Below are positions 1 to 8,894 of a stretch of DNA of 64,000 nucleotides, piece after piece (position 1 is the first letter of the stretch; every line of letters starts with the position of its first letter). The notes beneath the pieces are model-generated. The model worked only from the letters and a program-made list of their open reading frames with translations, did no database searches and had not been told where the DNA came from. The translations under genes and the position numbers were made by a program. The stretch comes from Flavobacteriales bacterium (GTDB lineage Bacteria > Bacteroidota > Bacteroidia > Flavobacteriales_F > PHOS-HE28): NCBI GenBank assembly GCA_026129465.1, contig JAHCIA010000001.1, forward strand, positions 3,011,503 to 3,075,502. The letters are read 5' to 3'.

Positions 1-1200
1 TGTGATGTTGAAGCGGTATTCCCGGTCGGCGGTGGAATAGAGCCCGCCGATGGGTTCCGAGCCGCCCACCTGATCGGGCAGGAAGAGGTCGGTGCCCGCC
101 GTGTCCTTGCGGAAGATGAACAGCTGGGTGGGCGGCAGCAGATAGGGATTGAAGGTGCCCGACACCGGCACCACCAATTCGGCTTTCGCCAGCACGCGGC
201 CCGGCTGTGCCATCTCCATCAGATGGGGAAAACGGATCGCGGTGCGCAAGCCGCCCAGGGCCTGCACCCAGGTGAGCGCGGCTTCGGCGGTGGTGTCCGC
301 CAACGCCATCGGCAGGGCCTGGTCCAAGGCCTGGGCGTGATCGAAACTCGCCACGGTGTAACGCACGCTGTTCTGGTTGATGGGCAGGTCCAGCGTGAGC
401 GTGGAGTCGGGCGCATCGCTCAGCAGGTCGCGGAAGTAGAGTGTGGCCTTGGAAGTGGGACCGATCAGGTTGAAGTAGAGCACACCCTGTTGGAAGGGCA
501 GCTGGTTCCCGTTGTCCACTTTGACATACACACCGCGGAAGAACTGCAGAAAGGCGTCGTTGCTGGCCAGGTCGGGTGTGCCGAAGGCTTGGATGAAGCG
601 GTCCGCGAGCGCGTCGTTCAGCCGGATCCGCAATTGGGGCTGCAGTGAATCGCCCCCGATCACCACCGGCTTGTTCGGCTGGGGCTGCAGGCGCCCACCA
701 CGTTCGGCGGCCAGATCCTGCGGCAGGAACTCCGGCACCTTGTCGGTCTGGTACACCGAGTCCACCGTGAGGGTGTCCAGGATCTCGAAGACCTGGAAGA
801 TCTGCGACTCGAGGTTGCCATACACGTGCACCGGGGCATCAAAGCCCAGGGCCAGCACCAGGCTGTCGGCCACCAGGCCGCTGTTGTCCTGCCCGGCGCC
901 CACGTTGTTCACGCTCAGGCGCAATTGGGCCACCAGGCCGGCGTTCACATGGCCGAATTGCGGGTCCAGATACGATCCCAGCAGATTGCGTGTGAGTCCG
1001 CTGGTGCGGATCGCTTCGGGCTGGAAGGTGAAGGCATGCAGCGTGGCCGTATCCACCAGGATCCCCAAGGGGTCGCCGGGGAGCAGGTCAAGCCCCAGGT
1101 CCTTTTCGGGCTTGCGGCAGGCCGAGGCCAGCAGGGCCGGGACCAAAAGGAACACGGCCCAACGGGTGGGCCGTGCCGATATCAGGGATGCGTTGCGCAC
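1..1200 (-). CDS. DUF4270 family lipoprotein, C-terminus beyond window edge
   Basis: The minus frame is open from a GTG at 1200 to the window edge (400 codons). It starts with a basic and hydrophobic signal stretch ending in a lipobox-like LLASAC, so an outer-membrane lipoprotein is likely. Right after the cysteine comes KPEKDLGLDLLPGD, the hallmark start of DUF4270 proteins, and near the window edge GGLYSTADREYRFNIT fits the C-terminal part of that family. The gene begins 13 bases after the stop of the upstream glycogen-synthase-like gene, so the two should be co-transcribed from the promoter at 2060-2090. The family is widespread in Bacteroidota and its biochemical role is unknown. The start codon is inferred; no ATG precedes the signal peptide. 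Confidence 0.82.
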   Translation of the reverse strand, partial: MRNASLISARPTRWAVFLLVPALLASACRKPEKDLGLDLLPGDPLGILVDTATLHAFTFQPEAIRTSGLTRNLLGSYLDPQFGHVNAGLVAQLRLSVNNVGAGQDNSGLVADSLVLALGFDAPVHVYGNLESQIFQVFEILDTLTVDSVYQTDKVPEFLPQDLAAERGGRLQPQPNKPVVIGGDSLQPQLRIRLNDALADRFIQAFGTPDLASNDAFLQFFRGVYVKVDNGNQLPFQQGVLYFNLIGPTSKATLYFRDLLSDAPDSTLTLDLPINQNSVRYTVASFDHAQALDQALPMALADTTAEAALTWVQALGGLRTAIRFPHLMEMAQPGRVLAKAELVVPVSGTFNPYLLPPTQLFIFRKDTAGTDLFLPDQVGGSEPIGGLYSTADREYRFNIT

Positions 1201-1213
1201 GGGTGGCGGTTGC

Positions 1214-2035
1214 TCAGACCAAAGCCTCCTCCAATACGCTGTGGTAGAACTCCGCGTGGGCCTGCACATCGGCCACGCTGCTGGTGGTGAGCACGGGCTT
1301 CTCCAGCCCCTTGATCGCCGTTTCCAGCGTCTTGTTCAACTTGTTGTTGCCACGCACCACGCCATCGCTCAGCGCCATGGCCAGCTTCTGCATCTCGTCG
1401 GTGGATGGCTTGTTCAGGCCCTTCACCACCTCCTTGTCGAAGCCTTCCATCGTCAGCTTCTTCACCAGGTCCTTGTCCAGGGCCTCGGTCTTCTGGTCGT
1501 ACGCGGTGTACACCAGCTTGGCGTTCTCGAAGTGCGGGTCGTCGGCGAAGTAGTGGCGCACATACAGGGGCACGAAGGCGGTCATCCAGCCGTGGCAGTG
1601 GATGATGTCGGGCACCCAGCCCAGCTTGCGCACGGTCTCCAGCACGCCGCGGCCGAAGAAGAGCGCGCGCTCGTCGTTGTCGGCGTGGAACTTCCCTTCG
1701 CCGCAGTGGGTCTCGCTCTTGCGCTTGAAGTACTCCTCGTTGTCGATGAAGTACACCTGCATGCGGGCGCTGGGCACGCTGGCCACCTTGATCAGCAGGG
1801 CGTGGTCCGTGTCGTTGATGATCAGGTTCATGCCGCTGAGGCGGATCACCTCGTGCAGCTGGTGGCGGCGCTCATTGATGCAGCCGAACTTGGGCATGAA
1901 CACCCGGATCTCGTTGCCTTGGTCCAGGATGCCCTGCGGCAGGTGGCGCGCGTTCTGGGCCATCTCTTCGGGTCCATCAAGGAAGGGGTGGATGGATTGG
2001 GAGACGGTCAGGACTTTCGCGTTCTTCAAGCTCAT
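1214..2035 (-). CDS. Short glycogen/starch synthase-like protein (GT5 N-terminal domain only)
   Basis: A 273-residue protein resembling only the N-terminal Rossmann half of GT5 glycogen synthases, as in the VLTVSQSIHPF start, EIRVFMPKFG and DIIHCHGWMTAFVPLY. True GlgA is about 470-500 residues with a second GT-B domain; here the gene stops before it. The nucleotide-sugar loop normally written KTGGLADV reads LDGPEEMA, so glycogen synthesis activity is doubtful. The ATG at 2035 is preferred over one at 2062 because 2060-2067 is a perfect -7 promoter box, leaving 2062 outside the transcript. Short relatives next to DUF4270 and panC occur in other Bacteroidota as I recall, suggesting a conserved but reassigned role. 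Confidence 0.8.
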   Translation of the reverse strand: MSLKNAKVLTVSQSIHPFLDGPEEMAQNARHLPQGILDQGNEIRVFMPKFGCINERRHQLHEVIRLSGMNLIINDTDHALLIKVASVPSARMQVYFIDNEEYFKRKSETHCGEGKFHADNDERALFFGRGVLETVRKLGWVPDIIHCHGWMTAFVPLYVRHYFADDPHFENAKLVYTAYDQKTEALDKDLVKKLTMEGFDKEVVKGLNKPSTDEMQKLAMALSDGVVRGNNKLNKTLETAIKGLEKPVLTTSSVADVQAHAEFYHSVLEEALV

Positions 2036-2059
2036 GATGTGCGGGGGGAATTCGGGGTA

Positions 2060-2090
2060 CAAAAATATAGACTTTTCATCGGACCATCAA
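2060..2090 (-). promoter_or_regulatory. Bacteroidota-type promoter for glgA-like/DUF4270 operon
   Basis: On the minus strand TTG lies at 2090-2088 and TATTTTTG at 2067-2060, separated by 20 bases, which matches the Bacteroidota primary-sigma consensus TTG-N19-21-TAnnTTTG. The expected transcription start near 2053 leaves a short leader to the ATG at 2035. Confidence 0.7.
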
Positions 2091-2142
2091 CGCGGGGGCT
2101 TAGCTTGGCCCCCCCCGGCCCCTCGCGGAAGCCGCGCCGATC

Positions 2143-2988
2143 GTGGAGATCCTGAGGAATCCAGCCCTTACGGCCCAGTGGTCGGCCGATGCCCGGCGGG
2201 CGGGCCACCAGGTGGGGGCAGTGCCCACCATGGGCGCCCTGCATGCGGGACACCTGGACCTGGTGCGACGGGCCTTGGACCAATGCGGCCGGGTGGTGGT
2301 CAGCATCTTCGTCAACCCCCTGCAATTCAACGACCCCCGCGACCTGGCGGCCTACCCCCGGCGCGAGGCCGAGGACCTGGCCCTGCTGCGTGCAGCGGGC
2401 TGCCATGCGGTCTTTCTACCGGACGCGGAGGCGCTCTTCGCCGGGCACCAGCCGCTGACCTACGACCTGGGCGGACTGGACCAGTACTGGGAAGGCCCTT
2501 CACGCCCCGGTCACTTCCAGGGCGTGGTGAATGTGGTGGAGCGGCTCTTCCACTTCATGCGGCCCGATGCGGCCTTCTTCGGCGAGAAGGACCGGCAGCA
2601 GCTGGCCATCCTGGCCCATGTGGCGCGCAGCCTGCGCTGGCCGGAGCGCATCGTGCCCTGCCCCACGGTGCGCGAGCCTGATGGCCTGGCCATGAGTTCG
2701 CGCAACATGCGCCTCTCCCCGGCGGAGCGCCAGCAGGCCACCGTGCTGTACCGGGCACTGCAGACCGCCGCAGGGGCCGCCTTTCGCGAAAGCGTGGAGG
2801 ACTCCCGCGCCAAGGCCCTGGCCGTGCTGGCCACCGAACCGGCCGTGGTGCTGGACCATTTCGGCATCGCGCACCCGGAGACCTTGGCGCCACTTTCAAA
2901 TTGGAATGGTCTGGATGAAGCCGTGGCTTTGATCGCGGCTTTCGTGGGGCCGGTGCGGTTGATCGACAATGTGACGCTGCGGCGGTAG
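2143..2988 (+). CDS. panC: Pantoate-beta-alanine ligase
   Basis: PanC joins pantoate and beta-alanine in an ATP-dependent reaction to give pantothenate, the vitamin B5 core of coenzyme A. The 281-residue protein has the family signatures in order: PTMGALHAGH at residues 28-37 (the HIGH-like nucleotide-binding loop), FGEKDRQQL mid-protein, and EPDGLAMSSRN toward the C-terminal part. Length is normal. The start is GTG at 2143; no ATG is available upstream in frame. It is divergent from the glgA-like operon. The matching beta-alanine supplier, panD, sits 5.5 kb downstream on the same strand, separated by secreted-protein genes. Confidence 0.95.
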   Translation: MEILRNPALTAQWSADARRAGHQVGAVPTMGALHAGHLDLVRRALDQCGRVVVSIFVNPLQFNDPRDLAAYPRREAEDLALLRAAGCHAVFLPDAEALFAGHQPLTYDLGGLDQYWEGPSRPGHFQGVVNVVERLFHFMRPDAAFFGEKDRQQLAILAHVARSLRWPERIVPCPTVREPDGLAMSSRNMRLSPAERQQATVLYRALQTAAGAAFRESVEDSRAKALAVLATEPAVVLDHFGIAHPETLAPLSNWNGLDEAVALIAAFVGPVRLIDNVTLRR

Positions 2989-3053
2989 ATCTTGGATCTT
3001 GCGCTTCCTCCGTCAGACCTGTATGGAAATGAAGTAATTCGGATCCGCATTGC

Positions 3054-3084
3054 TTGGAAATTCGATATTGGCATGCTAGGTTCG
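3054..3084 (+). promoter_or_regulatory. Probable promoter of SprB-repeat gene
   Basis: TTG at 3054-3056 and TAGGTTCG at 3077-3084 (one mismatch to TAnnTTTG) are spaced by 20 bases. The expected start near 3091 lies just ahead of the ATG at 3106, which supports that ATG as the true start of the frameshifted gene. Confidence 0.45.
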
Positions 3085-3105
3085 TTCCACCCTATTCCAT
3101 CGATC

Positions 3106-4408
3106 ATGCGCTTTTATCCCCCCCCCCGGCAAGATCTCTTTCCTGCTGATCGCCTGCGCGGCCGCAGGTCTTTGTGCTGAAAGCGCCTTCGCCCAACCGC
3201 TCAACATCACGCTCGTCCGCAGCAATTACAACGGCTATGGCGTCAGTTGCTTCGGGGGCACCAATGGTAGCATAGAAGCCATCGTCACCGGGGGAACAGT
3301 GCCCTACACCTATTTGTGGTCCAACCAGGACACCACCGCCGCCACCAGCGGCCTGGCAGCGGGTTACTACCGCGTAACGGTGACGGATGCGGACAGCACA
3401 AAGCGCTATGCGGAGATCACCCTCTCGCAGCCCAGGGCCCTCATTGTGGGATTGACGCCCTACACCTGGCCGAACGGCTACAACGTCAGCTGCCACCAAT
3501 GCTACAACGGCAGCATCCAGACCGGTGTGCAGTATGGCGTGCCACCCTACAGCTACCTGTGGCAGGATGCCGTCACCACGCAGCACCGCACGGCCATCGG
3601 TGCAGGCAACTACCAATTGGTGGTGACGGACCACAATGGCTGCCAGAACCAACCCGGGGCGCTGTTCCTCTCGGAACCCGCCGACAACAACTGGGACAAG
3701 GGTGGCAATGCGGGCACGGATCCGGAGGTGGACTATCTGGGCACGTCGGATCCCACGGACTTCGTGCTGAAGAGCAACGGAACGGAACTCGTCCGCCTGC
3801 TTGCAGGAGGGGGTATCAAGCTGGGCCTGCCGTCCGGGATCCTCGGTCTGGACGATGACGGCGAGCTGCGCGCTTTCCTCACCAAGCCTTGGTGCTGGCC
3901 GGCCGGGGATACGACGGTGGCTCCTTGGTACACCTGCGGGAATGTCATCGACAACCCGAATGGCATCTACTTTATCGGCACGGTGAACAACGCTCCACTG
4001 CCTTTCCGCACCAACAACCTGCAACGCATGGTCATCACCAGCGAGGGGCGGGTGGGGATCGGCACCAACCCACCGGCTGGCGCAGTGGATGGTTACCGGC
4101 TCTTTGTGGAGGATGGCATCGTCACGCGGGATGTGCTGGTAAAGTTGGGTGAATGGCCGGACTATGTCTTCGATGACGGCTACCGTTTGATGCCCTTGAC
4201 GGAACTGCGCGCTTTCATACAGGAGCACAAGCACCTGCCAGGTCTACCGTCTGCGACAGATCTTGAGGTTAGAGGCGGGGTGGAACTGGGTGGGATGCAG
4301 CGAACTCTGGTGAGGATCGTGGAGGAACAGGCACTGTACATCTTGGCATTGAAGGATGAGGTCGGGGATCTGAAGCATCTCATGGAGGAGATCCTCAAGA
4401 ACCGCTAA
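3106..4408 (+). CDS. SprB-repeat surface protein, frameshifted at a C10 tract
   Basis: The ATG at 3106 opens MRFYPPP and then meets ten cytosines at 3118-3127, after which the reading is out of frame. The downstream frame, open from 3080 to 4408 without an ATG, encodes a typical export signal (KISFLLIACAAAGLCAES, then AFAQ) directly after the tract, so nine cytosines would restore one 433-residue protein. The mature part has two SprB repeats (each with SCFGG or SCHQC, then PYTYLW or PYSYLW, then a VTD motif), a fibre-like middle with VGIGTNPPAG, and the common Bacteroidota C-terminal module WPDYVFDDGYRLMPL...HLPGLPSA followed by a coiled-coil end. SprB repeats occur in adhesins. The shift is phase variation, a dead gene, or a sequencing error. 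Confidence 0.75.
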
Positions 4409-4419
4409 GCCCACATACC

Positions 4420-7400
4420 ATGCGCTGGACATTCGCCTTCGTTTGGCTATGCCTTGTCGGGAATGGTACTGCGACCGGACAGACCCCTGTTGACCACTCA
4501 CGCCAAGATTTCGGCGAACTCCTCCATCGGCTTCGGATCAAGTACGACAGCTTGATCGCCGCAGGCGATACATTGGAGATATTCAGGGAGGGGGGCGATT
4601 ACACCAAGTTCAAGAAGTGGGAAAGCCAGTGGTCGTTGAGGATATCGCATGGCCAACCGTTCGAGGAATTCATGGCCGCTGAGCAGGCTGGTGAGGCCAT
4701 CCTTCCCGATCGAAAAGCCCATGCCAAAAGCAATCAGGACATGTGGCATGAGGTGGGTCCATTGGACAAACCCTATTCTGATGTACCATATGGATTGGGG
4801 AATCAAGGCCAGAGAATGGAGCCTGGAATTGGGCCGGTCCACTTCATCACCATCTGCGAAGAGGACCCGGATCTAATGTTGTGTGGCTCAGCCCTTGGTG
4901 GATTATTTTATCGTCGCTTGTCCACGATGAGCAAATGGCAGAATGCAGGAAGTGACCAATGGCTCAGGAGTCCATGCCGGCATGCTGTATTCAAAGTGGA
5001 TGACCCTAACGTTTGGTACGCGGCGAACTCCGAACATTTGGGCTTCGTAAGGGGGATATACCGAAAGAATCTCAATGATTTGACGTTGGATATGATAGCG
5101 GACCATTCGGACCTGGGTGAATGGAACAAGATCGCACAACTGCAAACGGATCCCGATAATGCCGATGTGCTATACGCAGCGACTTGGGATGGTCTGTTCC
5201 GGAGCACGAATGTGAACGAGCCTGATCCGACATGGGTGAAGATCATGTTACCTGCGCCAACTAACGACCTGACCTACGGGGACTACACCTACCTGCCATG
5301 GCAACGGATACACGACATCGCCATAGAACCCGGCAATGGACAGCATTTGTATGTGGCCGTCATGTTCAGCGGTGAAAAGACGGTCGACGTGGGAGGGACT
5401 CCTACTGTACTCAAAGTTGAGTATTGGCGGCTCCTTCAATCATTCGATGCCGGAGCCAACTGGGTGGTGGTGTCAAACATGCCTTCAACCAATTGGGTGA
5501 CGGATCCCGACGACCCCAGTCTTCAACGAAACCACCGACGCATCAACATCGAAACATCGATGCACGACCCGGAACTCCTCTATGTCATGCTTGACATATA
5601 CAGTCCACCATGGGCAGGGAAGGTGTATCGTGTTTCCGACCTTGATGTACCTGCTTCTACAACATGGACACACTTGGCTGATAACCAGGTAGTGTATGGA
5701 GATGGTTATGGATATGGCGTGTCACAAACAACGTTCAACGACATCTACATCGGGCATAGTGATCGTTACAAGACCGCTCTCAATGTCACGACAGTACAGT
5801 ATGGAAACCTACATGCTAATGCCGAACAATATCATGTGGATGTCGAGGATTTCGTGGGGCATCCAACGCAAGCCGGGGAGGTATGGATGGCCAACCATGG
5901 AGGTGTACATCGGTCCACGGACGATGGAGCGAATTGGGAGTGGTTGGGCCATGGGCTTGGTGTAGCAGAGGTATACCGCATGGCGGATTCATACTCGGAG
6001 CCGGGTCGTATTGCACTCGGTTTGTACCACGATGGAGTCGTACTTTCTGATGATGTATTCGCTCCGGACTGGGTTCCTAGTTGGCGTCAACTGGGAGGTC
6101 TCGATGGACAACGACCACTTATACATCCTATTGAGGGTAATAGGATATACTGGAATTCGCAGCATAATTATAGCAGTTTCAATTATAGAAGCGCAGATTA
6201 TGGGGTGAACAGAACTTTGCTAAATAGCCCTGGGTCAACGGATTGGAACACGGATTGGGCCTTGCACAGAAGGGCTATCGGAGTATTGTTCACGCACAGG
6301 CAGGTGTCATCTGAAGGCCAAGAGATCCGACGATCGCTGGACAATGGAAGCACTTGGGAGGACGTTTCGAACTTTCATGCACTCAACTCAACGATGCCGG
6401 ACTTCCTCAGTTCTGGAGTCTGGAGGATCTACCGGCCGTGGTCCGCTCCCGATCAACTTTGGGCTCATGTCATTGTTAAGCGCATCAGTGGTTCGCCAGA
6501 CATTCAAAAGCTTTACCGCACCATGGACGCTCAGGCATCAGCGGCAGATGTCCTGTCAAGTTGGGAAGAGATGGCCTTCCCCATGATCCCGGACCCTGAT
6601 GACCTTGGTGCGATGATCCCCAGGAACACCGGACATTGGATCGCGGATCTCGACTTCGACCATTCCAACCCCAATGTCGCGTGGATCGCCTACTCGTCGG
6701 ATGCACCAGGCACTGATGCTACCGGCCGGCACATGCTGTTCCGAATGGACTATAGTTTGGCCCCGACCGATCCGGGCTACCAGGTCGATTACACCGGCAG
6801 CTCAGACAATGCTCTGCCGAATGCGGGCATAGGCTGGGATGCGTTGGTACTCGAACGTGGTAGCAATGGCGGTGTTTACCTGGGAACGGACATGGGGGTG
6901 TTCTACACGAACGCCGCGTTCATGTCCGACGGAACAGAATGGGTCCATTTGGGCTTGGGGCTCCCTCGTGTACGTATCCAGGGACTGGAGATCAACTATC
7001 AGGTGAACAAGGTCAGGGCTGGGTTGCAGGGAAGGGGGGTGTGGGAGCACAACTTGTATTGTCCCGAGTTCGATGAGCTGATAGAATCGGGCACCTATGG
7101 TGCGAACGCATTCATTGAATCCTTGAGCTTCATCGAGTCCACGGCCGAGATCCCAAGTGGGATGGAAGTGAACTATCGGGGTGGAAGCGAGGTTCGCTTG
7201 CTGCCGGGCTTCCGTGCCGAGGCAGGGTCCCGGTTCCACGCGTTCATCCACCCTTGCAACGGGCCGGGCAACAGCTTCAAGATGATGCCCTATCAGGGGA
7301 CACCTACCAATGACGTAAGGAGTTGGAACGCGACAGCCACCTCGAAATTGAAAGTATATCCCAATCCGAGTATGGGTAGTTTCACCATTGAGCATCTGGA

Positions 7401-7590
7401 AGAGTCGCCAATTGTACGGGTGGATCTATGTGATGCACAAGGAAGGGTTGTCCCCCTCTCTTGGCGATCAGCGCACGATGGCAGATTGCTCTGTGAAAGC
7501 GGATTGCTGGTACGGCCAGGCATCTACGTGGTCCGGACGGTCACAGAAAATGGACGCACAAGTAAGGGCTCAGTTCACATTCAACATTGA
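4420..7590 (+). CDS. Large secreted BNR/sortilin-like beta-propeller protein with T9SS sorting domain
   Basis: A 1056-residue exported protein. A short signal peptide ends near GNGTATGQ. The body carries repeated propeller-type motifs such as GGLFYRR, DGLFRSTN, GGVHRSTDDGANWEWLG, RRSLDNGSTWEDV and GGVYLGTDMGVFYT, the pattern of BNR/Asp-box or VPS10-like beta-propellers. A linker around residues 890-920 resembles the carbohydrate-surface module ending in LLPGFRAEAGS. The last 80 residues (LKVYPNPSMGSFTIEH to the end) are a type A Por secretion sorting domain, so it should be exported by T9SS and attached or released at the cell surface. It follows the SprB-repeat gene by 11 bases. Visible base composition is AT-richer than the flanking housekeeping genes. 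Substrate unknown. Confidence 0.85.
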   Translation: MRWTFAFVWLCLVGNGTATGQTPVDHSRQDFGELLHRLRIKYDSLIAAGDTLEIFREGGDYTKFKKWESQWSLRISHGQPFEEFMAAEQAGEAILPDRKAHAKSNQDMWHEVGPLDKPYSDVPYGLGNQGQRMEPGIGPVHFITICEEDPDLMLCGSALGGLFYRRLSTMSKWQNAGSDQWLRSPCRHAVFKVDDPNVWYAANSEHLGFVRGIYRKNLNDLTLDMIADHSDLGEWNKIAQLQTDPDNADVLYAATWDGLFRSTNVNEPDPTWVKIMLPAPTNDLTYGDYTYLPWQRIHDIAIEPGNGQHLYVAVMFSGEKTVDVGGTPTVLKVEYWRLLQSFDAGANWVVVSNMPSTNWVTDPDDPSLQRNHRRINIETSMHDPELLYVMLDIYSPPWAGKVYRVSDLDVPASTTWTHLADNQVVYGDGYGYGVSQTTFNDIYIGHSDRYKTALNVTTVQYGNLHANAEQYHVDVEDFVGHPTQAGEVWMANHGGVHRSTDDGANWEWLGHGLGVAEVYRMADSYSEPGRIALGLYHDGVVLSDDVFAPDWVPSWRQLGGLDGQRPLIHPIEGNRIYWNSQHNYSSFNYRSADYGVNRTLLNSPGSTDWNTDWALHRRAIGVLFTHRQVSSEGQEIRRSLDNGSTWEDVSNFHALNSTMPDFLSSGVWRIYRPWSAPDQLWAHVIVKRISGSPDIQKLYRTMDAQASAADVLSSWEEMAFPMIPDPDDLGAMIPRNTGHWIADLDFDHSNPNVAWIAYSSDAPGTDATGRHMLFRMDYSLAPTDPGYQVDYTGSSDNALPNAGIGWDALVLERGSNGGVYLGTDMGVFYTNAAFMSDGTEWVHLGLGLPRVRIQGLEINYQVNKVRAGLQGRGVWEHNLYCPEFDELIESGTYGANAFIESLSFIESTAEIPSGMEVNYRGGSEVRLLPGFRAEAGSRFHAFIHPCNGPGNSFKMMPYQGTPTNDVRSWNATATSKLKVYPNPSMGSFTIEHLEESPIVRVDLCDAQGRVVPLSWRSAHDGRLLCESGLLVRPGIYVVRTVTENGRTSKGSVHIQH

Positions 7591-7595
7591 TTTTC

Positions 7596-8459
7596 ATGCG
7601 CATCATTACTTCCCTGCTATTGGGCATGGTCATGCTCCCGGCTGTCATGGCGCAGCAGTCCATTGCGATGTCGAACGCCAGATGGACCGTATCAGAGCAT
7701 TTGGGCCCGAACATAAACAATATATTATATATCCGGACGTCAGAAAGTGGGTATGACACGATCATTGATGGAAAGGTGTGTAGCAAACTGTTCTGGTACA
7801 ACGCCGATGTTCCATTCGGAGCACTATGGGACAATATGCAAGGCCAGGTGATCTTTTATCGGTTCCAAGATAGCAGTGAACACCTTCTGTACGACTTCGA
7901 TGTATCAGTGGGCGACACCGTGCATGTCTTCAATGAGCCCTATCAATGGGATCCCATCATTGTGACAGCGGTAGACACGATAACTGTGGCCGATACACCT
8001 CGGAAACGTATACACTTGTTCAATTCGGAGGTATACTGGATAGAATGGATTGGTGGCACCCAAGGCTTGCTGACCACGTGCGGTTGTATCACAGTATCCA
8101 TGGCGTATTGGCTGGATTGCATGAGTGCCGACAACGTGATCCAGTTCCCTGTGGATCTGTCGGGGGGAGAGGGGCACTGTTTTTCTCCTGCCGGTATGGT
8201 GGAAGTGGGATATGGTCATGTGTTGCGGATCTACCCCAACCCCACCCCCGGCCGCTTCACCGTGGAGTTCCCCGATCCCCTGCTGAAGGACAGCTACTAC
8301 AGCGTGTACGATGCCATGGGCCGGTTGCTCTACCAGCGGCCGCTGCCCACCGGCGCCACCGTGGAGGAGGTGGATCTCTCGCGCTTCGGGCGCGGCACCT
8401 ATGTGCTGCGGGTCACGGACCCCGAGGGGCAGCGGCATGAACGGGTGGTGGTGGAGTAG
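7596..8459 (+). CDS. Secreted protein of unknown function with T9SS sorting domain
   Basis: The ATG at 7596 lies 5 bases after the preceding stop and gives a 287-residue protein with signal peptide MRIITSLLLGMVMLPAVMAQ. The middle has no domain I recognise; it reads as a short beta-rich secreted protein. The C-terminal part from LRIYPNPTPGRFTVEF to the end is a clear type A sorting domain. Codon usage changes sharply near 8215: the body is AT-rich like the upstream gene, whereas the sorting domain is as GC-rich as the chromosome, which suggests that the body and tail have different origins. A TTG nine bases upstream is an alternative start. Confidence 0.8.
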   Translation: MRIITSLLLGMVMLPAVMAQQSIAMSNARWTVSEHLGPNINNILYIRTSESGYDTIIDGKVCSKLFWYNADVPFGALWDNMQGQVIFYRFQDSSEHLLYDFDVSVGDTVHVFNEPYQWDPIIVTAVDTITVADTPRKRIHLFNSEVYWIEWIGGTQGLLTTCGCITVSMAYWLDCMSADNVIQFPVDLSGGEGHCFSPAGMVEVGYGHVLRIYPNPTPGRFTVEFPDPLLKDSYYSVYDAMGRLLYQRPLPTGATVEEVDLSRFGRGTYVLRVTDPEGQRHERVVVE

Positions 8460-8503
8460 GGCCGCATGCGCACGCGCCTGCTGCTTCGGTCCCGGCATGG
8501 CGC

Positions 8504-8511
8504 TACCTTTG
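8504..8511 (+). promoter_or_regulatory. -7 box of panD promoter
   Basis: TACCTTTG matches TAnnTTTG exactly, followed by CCGCC and the panD ATG 19 bases further on. No good -33 TTG is visible at the expected distance. Confidence 0.55.
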
Positions 8512-8530
8512 CCGCCCTCGCTACACGGCC

Positions 8531-8887
8531 ATGCCCATCACCATCGAAGTCATGCGCGCCAAGATCCACCGGGTGAGCATCACCCAGGCGGCGCTCAACT
8601 ACATCGGCAGCATCCAGCTGGACGAGGACCTGATCGACGCCGCCGGCATGGTGGAGGGCGAGAAGGTGCAGGTGGTGAACGTGAACAACGGCGAGCGGCT
8701 GGAGACCTACATCATCAAGGGGCCGCGCGGCAGCGGCATGGTGAGCCTCAACGGCCCGGCGGCGCGCAAGGCGCAGGTGGGCGATGTGGTCATTGTGGTG
8801 GCCTATGGCAGCATGCCGCTGGAGGAGGCCCGCGCCTTCCGGCCGGTGGTGATCTTCCCCGACGAGCGTACCAACCGGCTGAAGTGA
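8531..8887 (+). CDS. panD: Aspartate 1-decarboxylase
   Basis: PanD decarboxylates L-aspartate to beta-alanine for pantothenate synthesis and becomes active by self-cleavage that creates a pyruvoyl group. The 118-residue protein has the family start RAKIHRVSIT, the cleavage site in YIGSI (between Gly26 and Ser27), and the conserved NGERLETYII and NGPAARKAQVGD segments. Length is normal for the proenzyme. An internal ATG at 8552 would remove residues that family members usually have, so 8531 is kept. It is the first gene of a tight run with the LPG-synthase-like gene, rfaE2 and radA. Confidence 0.95.
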   Translation: MPITIEVMRAKIHRVSITQAALNYIGSIQLDEDLIDAAGMVEGEKVQVVNVNNGERLETYIIKGPRGSGMVSLNGPAARKAQVGDVVIVVAYGSMPLEEARAFRPVVIFPDERTNRLK

Positions 8888-8894
8888 CCCGGGC

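Noticed and set aside
512-2155. 547-codon plus-strand frame
   Set aside because: It runs across the antisense of both the DUF4270 and glgA-like genes, whose minus-strand products have recognisable families.
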